The translations under genes were made by a program, and so were the position numbers. DNA of 64,000 nt from Caldanaerobius fijiensis DSM 17918 (lineage in GTDB: Bacteria; Bacillota; Thermoanaerobacteria; Thermoanaerobacterales; Caldanaerobiaceae). Shown here in pieces: positions 55,942-64,000 of the stretch. Position 1 is the stretch's first letter; each line of letters starts with the position of its first letter. The notes beneath the pieces were generated by a model that was not told where the DNA came from, made no database searches, and saw only the letters and a list, made by a program, of their open reading frames with translations. The DNA lies in assembly GCF_900129075.1 (NCBI RefSeq), contig NZ_FQVH01000009.1, forward strand, positions 1 through 64,000, written 5' to 3'.

Positions 55942-56002
55942 AAAGTGTTTGAATAAAATACTTTGATTTTACGAAAATGCCCACCCATGCAGGTGGGCTT
56001 AA
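55939..56002 (+). terminator. TPP riboswitch expression platform
   Basis: A hairpin atcaaagt (55939-55946) with actttgat (55960-55967) plus TTTT shares its left arm with the riboswitch P1, so P1 and the hairpin exclude each other. A second, GC-rich hairpin gcccacc (55979-55985) with ggtgggc (55992-55998), followed by TTAATTT, is a possible main terminator. Confidence 0.65.
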
Positions 56003-56021
56003 TTTATGCGGAGGTGGTATT

Positions 56022-56828
56022 ATGAAACTGGCACTTACTATTGCTGGCTCTGATTCGGGTGGCGGAGCGGGTATACAGGCTGATTTAAAAACTTATTCGG
56101 CTCATGGAGTTTACGGCATGAGTGTCATCACATCTATTACAGCGCAGAATACCACGGGTGTTCTCGGGATAGAAGATATAAGCCCGGAGATGGTATTTCT
56201 GCAGATGAAAGCGGTCTTTGAAGATTTGTATCCTGATGCTGTGAAAATAGGCATGGTATCCAGTGAAGGTATCATCAAAGCCGTTGCTGAAGGCTTAAAG
56301 ACTTATAAGCCTGATAAGGTTGTGCTGGATCCGGTGATGATTTCAAAAAGTGGAAGTCACTTATTAAAACCGGAAGCTATGGAGGCTTTAAAGCGAGAGC
56401 TTATCCCATTAAGCCTTGTGGTGACACCTAACCTTATGGAGGCGGGAGCATTAAGCGGCATGGAGATTGAAAACAAAGAAGACATGAAAGAGGCTGCCAG
56501 GAGGATACTGGACCTTGGAGCCAGGACGGTGGTGGTAAAGGGTGGGCACCTCACCGGCGATGCTTTGGATGTCTTTTATGATGGGAAGGAATTTTATGAG
56601 ATTACATCAGAGAGGATTGATACGGAAAACACCCATGGCACCGGATGTACATTTTCCTCAGCCATTGCTGCTAATCTGGCTTTAGGATATGACCTGCTGG
56701 AGTCTATAAAAAGAGCAAAGCATTACATCACAGGTGCTATAAAAAACTCGCTGGATATAGGACATGGGGTAGGCCCTACCAATCATTTTTGGAACCTTCG
56801 CATAGGAGGAGATGCCCGTGAACGTTAA
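56022..56828 (+). CDS. thiD: Hydroxymethylpyrimidine/phosphomethylpyrimidine kinase ThiD
   Basis: A 268-residue ribokinase-fold kinase that phosphorylates HMP and HMP-P in the thiamin pathway. ATG 56022 follows GCGGAGGTGG. Features are LTIAGSDSGGGAGIQADLKT at the start, VVLDPVMISKSG and the anion-hole motif ENTHGTGCTFSSAIAA near the C-terminus. It is the first gene of the riboswitch-controlled salvage operon. Confidence 0.94.
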   Translation: MKLALTIAGSDSGGGAGIQADLKTYSAHGVYGMSVITSITAQNTTGVLGIEDISPEMVFLQMKAVFEDLYPDAVKIGMVSSEGIIKAVAEGLKTYKPDKVVLDPVMISKSGSHLLKPEAMEALKRELIPLSLVVTPNLMEAGALSGMEIENKEDMKEAARRILDLGARTVVVKGGHLTGDALDVFYDGKEFYEITSERIDTENTHGTGCTFSSAIAANLALGYDLLESIKRAKHYITGAIKNSLDIGHGVGPTNHFWNLRIGGDARER

Positions 56829-58005
56829 GATCTCTAATCGAAGCATGTTTTTGCTTTGGTTTGGAGCAGCTGTTTCTATGGCTGAGATAATGACCGGGGC
56901 TTTATATGCTCCCATGGGATTTAAAAAAGGTGTACTAGCCATCCTGTTGGGTCACATCCTTGGAAATACCTTTCTTGTGCTGACTGGTATAATAGGCTTT
57001 AGAGAAAGGGCTAGTTCCATGGAATCTACCCGCTACACCTTCGGAGTATACGGTTCTTATTTGTTTTCGCTACTCAATATCCTTCAACTTATAGGATGGA
57101 CTGCTGTGATGATTATTGTGGCCGGGCGTTCAATGAATACCATATCTATAAAGTTGTGGGGATTTGATAACTTCTACGTCTGGGCAATGATTACAGGGTT
57201 TCTGGTTATATTGTGGTTATATTCTGGTAATAGAGGTTTTAATGAGATAAACAACACTGCAGTGGTATTGCTATTTGTTTTGACCATCGTTATGAGCTTT
57301 CTGGTGTTTAGAGGGGGTATACCAGCTAAAGTTAGTGGTGGCATGAGTTTTGGGCAGGGATTTGAGCTGGCGGTAGTGATGCCTTTATCGTGGCTTCCAC
57401 TGGTATCTGATTACACTAGGGCAGCGGAATCAGAAAAGGGTTCAGCTATTGCAACATGGTTTGGTTACTTTATAGGAAGTGCGTGGATGTATATTATAGG
57501 ATTGGGTACAGCTCTCGCATTCAAAAGCAGTGATCCAACGGAGATAATGTTGAAAGCGGGCTTGGGGATTTATGCCCTGCTAATAGTCGTTATGTCTACG
57601 GTTACCACTACATTTTTAGATGTGTATTCTTCTGCCATGTCGTTTTTGAACATAAAGAAAGGGGACGAAAAGCTGGTATCTGTGATTATGGGCGCTATTG
57701 GCACAATAGTGGCCCTCGTATTTCCCATGGAGCAGTATGAAAACTTCCTTTACGCTATAGGTTCGGTATTTGCACCACTTTTTGCAGTGTTGGTGATTGG
57801 CTATTTTATTTTTAAAGAGGATAAAAGCAAGCAATTATTTAATGTTAAAGCTTTGGTTTCATGGGGTATAGGCGTGGTGCTTTATTATGTCCTCCTGAGG
57901 TATAACACGGTTATAGGGGTCACGTTACCCGATGTGATCCTTACAGGGATTGTATATCTGATCGCCCATAAGATTGGTATAGCATTTGGTCGGCAGGCTT
58001 CATAA
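56818..58005 (+). CDS. cytX: Putative hydroxymethylpyrimidine transporter CytX (NCS1 family)
   Basis: A 395-residue NCS1 permease. AGGAGG (56804-56809) best fits the GTG at 56818; the ATG at 56812 is too close. It has about twelve helices and CytX-type features (LLWFGAAVSMAEIMTGALYA and MPLSWLPLVSDYTRAA). CytX is the thiamin-regulated branch of NCS1 and imports HMP. Its coupling to thiD supports salvage of the pyrimidine half. Confidence 0.9.
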   Translation: MNVKISNRSMFLLWFGAAVSMAEIMTGALYAPMGFKKGVLAILLGHILGNTFLVLTGIIGFRERASSMESTRYTFGVYGSYLFSLLNILQLIGWTAVMIIVAGRSMNTISIKLWGFDNFYVWAMITGFLVILWLYSGNRGFNEINNTAVVLLFVLTIVMSFLVFRGGIPAKVSGGMSFGQGFELAVVMPLSWLPLVSDYTRAAESEKGSAIATWFGYFIGSAWMYIIGLGTALAFKSSDPTEIMLKAGLGIYALLIVVMSTVTTTFLDVYSSAMSFLNIKKGDEKLVSVIMGAIGTIVALVFPMEQYENFLYAIGSVFAPLFAVLVIGYFIFKEDKSKQLFNVKALVSWGIGVVLYYVLLRYNTVIGVTLPDVILTGIVYLIAHKIGIAFGRQAS

Positions 58006-58030
58006 AAATCACAATGAAAGGGGTATACAC

Positions 58031-58675
58031 ATGGATTTGAGGCTCTATGCTGTGACAGACCGCTCATATCTAAAAGGTATAGACCTTGTATCAGCGGTAG
58101 AGCTTGCGATAAGAGGCGGTGCTACTATAATACAATTGAGGGAAAAAGAGATATCAAGTAAAGAGTTTTATGAGCTGGCACTTAAGGTTAAGGAAGTTAC
58201 AAAGCATAATAACATCCCCCTCATAATCAATGACAGAGTGGATATAGCCCTGGCAGTGGATGCTGATGGCGTCCATGTAGGGCAGGAGGACCTTCCTGCA
58301 GAGGTGGTAAGAAGGCTCATTGGACCTGATAAGATACTGGGTGTATCCGCCAGTACTGTGGAAGAGGCTGTAAAAGCGGAAAGGGATGGAGCAGATTATC
58401 TGGGTGTAGGGGCTGTATATACCACCCTAACAAAACCAGAGGCTGACGCCATAGGTATAGAAGGTTTGCAAAAAATCAAGGAAGCCGTAAGTATTCCTGT
58501 GGTGGCTATAGGAGGGATAACTCAAGAAAATGCATACGAAATCATGCTAAAATCGGAGGTAGATGGTATCTCATCGGTTTCGGCTGTATTTTCCGGAGAT
58601 GTAGAAGAAAATTCTAGACGACTCTTGCAGACTATAGAAAAAGCGATAAGTGACAGGAGGAATTTGAAATGGTAG
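58031..58675 (+). CDS. thiE: Thiamin-phosphate synthase ThiE
   Basis: A 214-residue TIM-barrel enzyme that joins HMP-PP and HET-P. ATG 58031 is preceded by AAAGGGG. Motifs are [41 protein letters not shown] and PVVAIGGIT. The gene overlaps thiM by seven bases. Confidence 0.94.
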   Translation: MDLRLYAVTDRSYLKGIDLVSAVELAIRGGATIIQLREKEISSKEFYELALKVKEVTKHNNIPLIINDRVDIALAVDADGVHVGQEDLPAEVVRRLIGPDKILGVSASTVEEAVKAERDGADYLGVGAVYTTLTKPEADAIGIEGLQKIKEAVSIPVVAIGGITQENAYEIMLKSEVDGISSVSAVFSGDVEENSRRLLQTIEKAISDRRNLKW

Positions 58676-59463
58676 AAGGTTTATTGACAATTTTGAGGGA
58701 TAAAAAGCCGTTAATTCATCATATAACCAATATGGTTACCATTAACGATTGTGCCAACGTAACCCTGGCCATAGGGGCCCTACCGGTGATGGCCCATGCT
58801 CTAGAAGAGGTGGAGGAAATGGCAGGTGCGGCCCAGGCCCTGGTTTTAAATATCGGCACTCTCACAAAGGAACAGGTAGATGCCATGGTAAAAGCAGGAA
58901 AGGCCGCTAATTCATTGGGTATACCCGTCATATTGGATCCTGTGGGCGCTGGAGCCACATCTATGAGGACGCAGAGCGCTAAAAGAATACTGGAGGAAGT
59001 CAGAGTATCTGTCATCAAGGGAAATAGCGCGGAGATATCCATTCTTGCCGGTAAGGGCGGAAGAATAAGGGGAGTGGAGTCTGCAGGAGGCGTAGATGAT
59101 ATCCTCAGCGCTGCCAGAGATATGGCAAAAAAATATAAGACGGTGGTGGCAGTATCAGGAGCAACCGATATAATTACCGATGGAAATAGAGTGGCTTATG
59201 TGGACAACGGCCATCCTATGATGGGTACCATCACCGGTACAGGCTGTATGCTCACGTCGGTAGTGGGGAGTTTCTGCGGTGCCAATGAGGACAGCTTTGA
59301 GGCAACAGTAGCGGCGTTTGTCTCCTTTGGACTGGCTGGTGAGCTGGCCGCATCTAAGGATGAGGTTAAAGGCCCAGGTAGCTTTAAGATGGCGTTCTTT
59401 GATGAGATATATAACCTTACAGAAGAAAAGATAAGGAAAGGGATGAAAGCAAGATATGAATAG
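58669..59463 (+). CDS. thiM: Hydroxyethylthiazole kinase ThiM
   Basis: A 264-residue kinase that phosphorylates hydroxyethylthiazole for salvage. It has [20 protein letters not shown] at the start, the ATP-site segment [14 protein letters not shown] and the catalytic [21 protein letters not shown] in the end of thiE supports its start. Confidence 0.94.
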   Translation: MVEGLLTILRDKKPLIHHITNMVTINDCANVTLAIGALPVMAHALEEVEEMAGAAQALVLNIGTLTKEQVDAMVKAGKAANSLGIPVILDPVGAGATSMRTQSAKRILEEVRVSVIKGNSAEISILAGKGGRIRGVESAGGVDDILSAARDMAKKYKTVVAVSGATDIITDGNRVAYVDNGHPMMGTITGTGCMLTSVVGSFCGANEDSFEATVAAFVSFGLAGELAASKDEVKGPGSFKMAFFDEIYNLTEEKIRKGMKARYE

Positions 59464-59950
59464 GGTACAGCGCATGGTCCTGATGGCCCTCATCGTTGCC
59501 ATAGGCACATTTACGGCCCAGTATACATGGTTTAGCGTAGGCGTAGCCAAAGCTGCCCCTGTTCAACACGCCATCAATGTCATCTCAGCAGTTCTCTTTG
59601 GCCCCTGGGGAGCTCTGGAAGTGGCCTTTGTTATAGGACTTTTGAGGAATCTCCTGGGAGTTGGTTCGCTGCTGGCTTTTCCTGGAGGCATGGTTGGAGC
59701 TTTCCTCGCAGGGTACCTCTATAGGCTTACGGGTAAACTCTATTTTGCACCTATAGGAGAGGTTATAGGTACAGGCATTATAGGTGCTTTACTTTCTTAC
59801 CCTATAGCTAAATATATCCTCGGGAGCTCTGGCGCAGCCTTTATGTTTGTTGCTCCCTTTTCCCTTTCCAGTGGAATAGGGGCAATAATAGGCTATACGG
59901 TGATATTGGCCTTGGCAAGTCGTATCTCGGTATTGGCTCAGGATAAATGA
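59456..59950 (+). CDS. thiW: ThiW, thiazole-type ECF transporter substrate subunit
   Basis: A 164-residue membrane protein with about five helices. It has the ThiW segment [20 protein letters not shown] and the N-terminal [11 protein letters not shown], as in other S-components. It should import hydroxyethylthiazole together with an energizing ECF module coded elsewhere. It overlaps thiM by eight bases and closes the operon, which holds only salvage and joining genes; thiC and thiG-type synthesis genes are absent here. Confidence 0.88.
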   Translation: MNRVQRMVLMALIVAIGTFTAQYTWFSVGVAKAAPVQHAINVISAVLFGPWGALEVAFVIGLLRNLLGVGSLLAFPGGMVGAFLAGYLYRLTGKLYFAPIGEVIGTGIIGALLSYPIAKYILGSSGAAFMFVAPFSLSSGIGAIIGYTVILALASRISVLAQDK

Positions 59951-59959
59951 TGTGAATAG

Positions 59960-60013
59960 ATAGGTTGCTTCCGAAAAAGCTTAAAAGCATCGGAGCAACC
60001 TATTTTGTATTTA
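59960..60013 (+). terminator. Terminator of the thiamin operon
   Basis: The stem ataggttgc (59960-59968) with gcaacctat (59995-60003) extends through tccga/tcgga with a bulge, followed by TTTGTATTT. Confidence 0.7.
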
Positions 60014-60041
60014 AGTAATTTTGTGTGCGTTTTTGTATATT

Positions 60042-60052
60042 TATGGTATAAT
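60042..60052 (+). promoter_or_regulatory. Extended -10 promoter of the amino-sugar operon
   Basis: TG (60044-60045) one base before TATAAT (60047-60052) makes an extended -10 element. A -35 is weak (TTGTGT at 60021-60026, 20-base spacing). The first start codon is 84 bases downstream. Confidence 0.45.
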
Positions 60053-60136
60053 TATATGAGAAAAATTAATTAACTAAATTAAGTGAAGATGTTACAAACG
60101 TGTTATCGATAGAGGGGAAGGAGGTTGTTTAGGAAA

Positions 60137-61204
60137 ATGAATGATTTTATACCAGATTATATGAATATCGTAAATGCTGCAAAAAATCGGAGAACAGCTC
60201 GAATGCCTCTTTACGAGCATATAATATCTGAAAGCATTATGGAACAGGTATTGAATAAGAAATTTGCAGATCTATACAACGGTGATCTGGAAGATAGGAA
60301 GGAATTTTTCAGGAATTATGTGGAGTTCTTCAAAAGGATGGAATATGATACAGTAAGCTTTGAGAGATGTATTGGGCCTGCCATGCCTGGAAGTGGTGCA
60401 TTAGGAGGACATAAGCCTGGTGTTATAAAGACGAGGGAGGATTTTGAAAAATATCCCTGGGACTCTATACCCCAAAGATATTTTCAGATGTATGATGAAG
60501 ATTTTCGCCTGTTGGGGGAAGTGATGCCAGAAGGAATGAAGGCTATAGGCGGTCCGGGTAACGGTGTGTTTGAGCTGATGCAGGATATAGTGGGATATAT
60601 GGATTTATGTTATATATCTGTAGATGATCCTCAGCTTTACAGAGATCTATTTGCTAAAGTTGGGGATGTGATGTATAAGATATGGAATATCTTTTTACAA
60701 AAGTATGGAGAAATATATGCAGTATGCAGGTTTGGCGACGATCTAGGCTTTAAGACCAACACCCTTATATCGGCAGAGGACATAAGGGAAAATGTGATAC
60801 CTCAGTATGCCAGGATAGTAGAGTTGGTACATTTGTATGGAAAACCTTTTTTGTTGCATTCATGTGGAAATATTTTTTCAGTTATGGACGATATCATAAA
60901 TATAGCGAAAATTGACGCCAAGCATTCCAATGAAGATCAAATTGCTCCATTCTCTGTATGGGTGGATAAGTATGGCCAACGCATAGGCAATTTTGGCGGT
61001 GTGGATACAGATGTGTTGTGTAGAATGCCTGAGGCCGAAATAAAAGAATACGTAAGAGAAGTTATAAAATATGCCACTGAAAAGAAGAAAAATGCTGGAT
61101 TTGCGTTAGGCTCAGGGAATTCTATTCCTGATTATGTGCCGGTTTATGGTTATCTAGCCATGGTAGAGGCAGCTAGAGAGATGCGAGGGGAGAATGTGCT
61201 ATGA
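60137..61204 (+). CDS. Uroporphyrinogen decarboxylase-family (URO-D) protein, second copy
   Basis: A 355-residue TIM-barrel protein. The ATG at 60137 has only weak nearby signals (AGGA 60131-60134); a strong GAAGGAGG lies at 60117-60124. It shares FGDDLGFKTNTLISAED and PFLLHSCGNIFSVMDDI with the family, including the His-x-Cys-Gly motif seen in the protein at 7445. It begins an operon with sugar genes and overlaps the next gene by four bases. It is unlikely to be HemE; a role in sugar or corrinoid-linked methyl chemistry is possible but not shown. Confidence 0.8.
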   Translation: MNDFIPDYMNIVNAAKNRRTARMPLYEHIISESIMEQVLNKKFADLYNGDLEDRKEFFRNYVEFFKRMEYDTVSFERCIGPAMPGSGALGGHKPGVIKTREDFEKYPWDSIPQRYFQMYDEDFRLLGEVMPEGMKAIGGPGNGVFELMQDIVGYMDLCYISVDDPQLYRDLFAKVGDVMYKIWNIFLQKYGEIYAVCRFGDDLGFKTNTLISAEDIRENVIPQYARIVELVHLYGKPFLLHSCGNIFSVMDDIINIAKIDAKHSNEDQIAPFSVWVDKYGQRIGNFGGVDTDVLCRMPEAEIKEYVREVIKYATEKKKNAGFALGSGNSIPDYVPVYGYLAMVEAAREMRGENVL

Positions 61205-61971
61205 GTTATATTAAGAATTTCAAGGTGGATAATCTTGAGGTATTCATATCGGAAAACAGAGATGAGATGGGGAAACTGGCAGCAAGGGATGTCCACGATA
61301 GAATATTAGAGTTGTTAGAGGAGAAAGATGCAATAAACATGGTATTTGCAGCGGCTCCTTCGCAAAATGAATTTCTTGCTTCCCTTGTCTCATATGATGA
61401 CGTAGATTGGGGTAGAATCAATGCATTTCATCTGGATGAGTATATAGGCCTCAGCATAGAAGCACCCCAGCGTTTTGCCAACTTTCTGAAGGATAGAATA
61501 TTTGGAAAAGTTGGATTTAAGAGTGTAAATTACATCGATGGAAATGCTCAGGACATTGAGGCTGAATGCAGGAGGTATTCTGAGCTCTTAAAGGAACATC
61601 CCATTGATATAGGCTGTATAGGAATAGGTGAAAACGGGCATATAGCCTTTAATGACCCATGGGTGGCGGATTTTAACGATAAGAAGCTCGTAAAGGTGGT
61701 GGAGCTGGATGAAAGGTGCCGTATGCAGCAGGTACATGACGGTTGCTTTTCCTCTCTGGATGAAGTGCCGCGCTATGCTATAACGCTGACAATTCCCACG
61801 ATTATGTCGTCCCAGTTTATATATTGCATAGTTCCGGCTAAGACCAAGGCCGAAGCAGTTTACAATACGTTAAAAGGCGACATTGTAGAGGATTGCCCTG
61901 CCTCTATTTTAAGGACTCACCCGAGGGCGTATCTGTATTTAGATATGGATTCTGCTGAAAAAATCATTTGA
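61201..61971 (+). CDS. Glucosamine-6-phosphate deaminase homologue (NagB-like)
   Basis: A 256-residue Rossmann-like sugar-phosphate isomerase/deaminase. It has the active-site segments INAFHLDEYIGLS and CIGIGENGHIAFNDP of NagB. The usual phosphate-loop GSTP near residue 40 is replaced by AAAPSQNEF, so the substrate may differ from glucosamine-6-phosphate. The start overlaps the URO-D gene stop (ATGA). Confidence 0.85.
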   Translation: MSYIKNFKVDNLEVFISENRDEMGKLAARDVHDRILELLEEKDAINMVFAAAPSQNEFLASLVSYDDVDWGRINAFHLDEYIGLSIEAPQRFANFLKDRIFGKVGFKSVNYIDGNAQDIEAECRRYSELLKEHPIDIGCIGIGENGHIAFNDPWVADFNDKKLVKVVELDERCRMQQVHDGCFSSLDEVPRYAITLTIPTIMSSQFIYCIVPAKTKAEAVYNTLKGDIVEDCPASILRTHPRAYLYLDMDSAEKII

Positions 61972-61995
61972 TTATCTGGTAAAAAGGGTGATACT

Positions 61996-62856
61996 GTGCT
62001 GAAAATCGGGGTTATAACTGATGAGATATCCCAGGACATCCGGGATGTAATTAAGCTTATGAAAAAATATGGTTTAAAGGCGGTTGAGCTGCGCTCCATA
62101 TGGGATAGACAGATTTTTGAGTTGGATGATGAAGAAATTAATTCTCTGAAACAGATATTTAAAAGGGAAAGTGTAAAGGTGTGTGCCATAGCGTCACCGG
62201 TATTTAAATCTCATATAGATAATAAAGAAGAATATGATAAGCACATAAAGATTTTTCAAAGGTGTATAGAGTTATCAGATGTGTTTGAGACCAATATCAT
62301 ACGCGCGTTTACCTTCTGGAGATCTGATGTAAAGCCATCCATTGACGAGATTTGCAAGTTATACCTGCCTATAGTAGAGGTCGCTGAGAAAAACAAGAAG
62401 TATATCGCAGTAGAAAACGAGCCGTCGGTTAATTTGACCAATGCGGCTCTGGTAAAAGAGTTGATTGAAAAGATAGATTCGGAGTACGTAAAAGCCTTGT
62501 GGGATCCGGCCAATGATATATTTGAACCATATAATGAAGTGCCATACCCCGATGGTTACGGGATCATAAAAGACTATATAGTTCACATGCATCTGAAAGA
62601 CGCTAAAAAGATTGATAATGAAGTTAAATCTGTAACGTTTGGAGAGGGAGATGTGGACTGGAAAGGGCAGCTAAGAAGGCTGATCCAGGATGGCTATGAT
62701 GGGTATATTAGTCTGGAGACCCATTACAGAAAAAGGCCTCTCTCTGAAGATTTGTTAAATAAGCCTTCAGGTAATACGTTTTCCATGGGTGGTTATGAAG
62801 CCTCTGATGAGTGCCTTTATAATTTGAATAAAACCTTAAATGAGATAGGGGGATAA
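61996..62856 (+). CDS. Sugar phosphate isomerase/epimerase, TIM-barrel (AP_endonuc_2)
   Basis: A 286-residue xylose-isomerase-like barrel. The metal-binding residues probably lie in AVENEPS, LWDPAND, VHMHLKDAKK and SLETHYRK. GTG 61996 follows AAAGGGTGA. It should interconvert a sugar intermediate in the operon, but substrate cannot be read from sequence. Confidence 0.83.
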   Translation: MLKIGVITDEISQDIRDVIKLMKKYGLKAVELRSIWDRQIFELDDEEINSLKQIFKRESVKVCAIASPVFKSHIDNKEEYDKHIKIFQRCIELSDVFETNIIRAFTFWRSDVKPSIDEICKLYLPIVEVAEKNKKYIAVENEPSVNLTNAALVKELIEKIDSEYVKALWDPANDIFEPYNEVPYPDGYGIIKDYIVHMHLKDAKKIDNEVKSVTFGEGDVDWKGQLRRLIQDGYDGYISLETHYRKRPLSEDLLNKPSGNTFSMGGYEASDECLYNLNKTLNEIGG

Positions 62857-62860
62857 CAAG

Positions 62861-63883
62861 ATGAATAAAAAGGTGAGGTTTGGGATTATAGGCTGTGGCG
62901 TTATAGGACCTGCTCACGCAGAGTCTATCAAGAAGCTGGATAATGCTGAGCTGGTAGCTGTCTGCGATATCATTGAAGACAGGGCCAAAAAAATGGCAGA
63001 AAAGTTTGGCGTAAAGGACTATTACATAGACTATCACGATCTTCTCAACAGGGATGACATTGATGTGGTTTCCGTATGCGTGCCCAGTGGCTTGCACGGT
63101 GATATAACCATTGATGCAGCTAGAGCAGGAAAAAATGTTCTGTGTGAGAAACCGCTGGATATCAATAAGGAAAAGATGACCGCCATGATAAAAGCTTGTC
63201 GGGATAATGGGGTAAAGCTGGGGTGCGTGTTTCAGAGGAGGACCATGCTGTCAGCGATCAAGGCTCGTGAGGCCATTAGAGAAGGAAAACTGGGAAAAAT
63301 CGTAATGGCCAACGCCTACCTCAAGTATTTTAGAAGTCAGGCCTACTATGACAGTGAAGACTGGCGGGGCACATGGGAGCTGGATGGAGGCGGTGCTCTG
63401 ATGAACCAGGGTATACACGGAATTGACCTTATACAATGGATGGTAGGAGAGGTGGACAGCGTGTTTGCGTATGCGGATCACCTGGTGCGCAACATTGAGG
63501 TGGAGGATACCGCTGTAGTTGCCATGAAGTATAAAAACGGTGCATTTGGGGTTATAGAAGGTGCTACTTCTGTTTTTGAGGGAGAAGAGACGGTTTTTGA
63601 GGTACACGGAGACAAAGGCACCATCATTTTCGGAGACAGTGGCATAAAGAAATGGAAGACAGAAGAAGGGGAAGTGTCCTTTGATACAGGGGAGGCTATG
63701 GGAGGTTCACACGGACCGGAAATTTCGTCATTTGGCCACCTGGCGGTTATCAAGGATATGGTTGATGCTATTATAAACAATAGAGAACCGATGGTACCGG
63801 GAGAAGAAGGTCGAAAGGCAGTGGATCTTATTTTAGCCATATATGAATCGGTAAGGACAAAAAGAGAAGTTAAAGTGAGTTGA
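62861..63883 (+). CDS. Gfo/Idh/MocA-family NAD(P)-dependent sugar oxidoreductase
   Basis: A 340-residue oxidoreductase. The N-terminal Rossmann fold has GIIGCGVIGPAHAESI, and the family motif VLCEKPLDIN includes the catalytic Lys; GGGALMNQGIHGIDLIQWM holds the conserved His and Asp of the C-terminal domain. It probably oxidises a sugar or inositol-like ring. It begins four bases after the isomerase stop. Confidence 0.87.
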   Translation: MNKKVRFGIIGCGVIGPAHAESIKKLDNAELVAVCDIIEDRAKKMAEKFGVKDYYIDYHDLLNRDDIDVVSVCVPSGLHGDITIDAARAGKNVLCEKPLDINKEKMTAMIKACRDNGVKLGCVFQRRTMLSAIKAREAIREGKLGKIVMANAYLKYFRSQAYYDSEDWRGTWELDGGGALMNQGIHGIDLIQWMVGEVDSVFAYADHLVRNIEVEDTAVVAMKYKNGAFGVIEGATSVFEGEETVFEVHGDKGTIIFGDSGIKKWKTEEGEVSFDTGEAMGGSHGPEISSFGHLAVIKDMVDAIINNREPMVPGEEGRKAVDLILAIYESVRTKREVKVS

Positions 63884-63897
63884 AGGGAAGAGGGGCG

Positions 63898-64000
63898 ATG
63901 GATGATCTTATATTGATAAAAAACGGCAGGGTTTTAACACCTTTCAGGGAAATAAAAGATGGAATGGTAGTTATAAATAATGGGAAAATCGATTACGTGG
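63898..64000 (+). CDS. N-acetylglucosamine-6-phosphate deacetylase-like protein, partial
   Basis: The start of a gene that runs past the window. The 34 visible codons read MDDLILIKNGRVLTPFREIK followed by DGMVVINNGKIDYV, the first beta-sandwich strands of NagA or a related amidohydrolase. AAGGGAAGAGGGG precedes the ATG. NagA next to a NagB-like gene fits amino-sugar catabolism. The metal site is beyond the window. Confidence 0.7.
   Translation, partial: MDDLILIKNGRVLTPFREIKDGMVVINNGKIDYV

Overview
The window looks like chromosomal DNA from a low-GC Gram-positive anaerobe of the Clostridia, most like the Thermoanaerobacterales. Supporting signs are AGGAGG-type ribosome sites with frequent TTG/GTG starts, sigma-A promoters, a CIRCE element before groES-groEL, a B. 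subtilis-type HutP, tiny membrane proteins of the kind seen in spore formers, and a complete F-type ATP synthase operon. Thermophily is an inference. No rRNA, tRNA or CRISPR array was recognised.

Layout. 1-1073: a nested hairpin element and a 5'-truncated AraC/YesN-type regulator. 1284-7250 and 9244-15221: two paralogous family-5 ABC importer operons (lipoprotein, two permeases, two ATPases), each ending in the same kind of small two-helix membrane protein; between them are a uroporphyrinogen-decarboxylase-family gene and a remnant of an IS end. 15400-19938: a branched-chain amino acid type importer (livKHMGF). 19988-25985: SdpI/ArsR pair, small unknown protein, rRNA pseudouridine synthase, alpha/beta hydrolase, rRNA methyltransferase, 8-oxoguanine glycosylase, HutP. 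26216-32391: atpBEFHAGDC. 32424-35708: subtilase, a cluster of 30-65 residue hydrophobic microproteins and a membrane-anchored coiled protein. 35867-37797: groES-groEL. 38145-44452: GH36 alpha-galactosidase and an NCS1 transporter / DUF917 / hydantoinase set. 44488-47911 (minus strand): NDP-sugar pyrophosphorylase, GT4 glycosyltransferase and an alpha/alpha-toroid protein, with a second CIRCE-like operator upstream.

The most interesting part is 48488-55755, a very AT-rich island (roughly 17-25 percent GC in lines counted by hand) that reads as a lasso peptide gene cluster: discrete PqqD-like recognition element (B1), transglutaminase-like leader peptidase (B2), asparagine-synthetase-like cyclase without the glutaminase Cys (C), a 41-residue precursor at 51317-51442 that is too short for ordinary gene calling, an ABC exporter, and a GT4 glycosyltransferase broken by one in-frame stop. 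The precursor leader has the Y-x2-P-x-I-x3-G recognition motif, and the likely core GSGGSKYESYASHARS has Gly1 and Glu8, which fits an eight-residue macrolactam. A near-perfect inverted repeat flanks the precursor gene, and a decayed IS element lies between the precursor and the exporter.

55760-59950 is a TPP-riboswitch-controlled thiamin salvage operon (thiD-cytX-thiE-thiM-thiW). 60137-64000 is an amino-sugar-like catabolic operon (UROD-family protein, glucosamine-6-phosphate deaminase homologue, sugar isomerase, Gfo/Idh/MocA oxidoreductase, start of a NagA-like deacetylase) that runs off the window.
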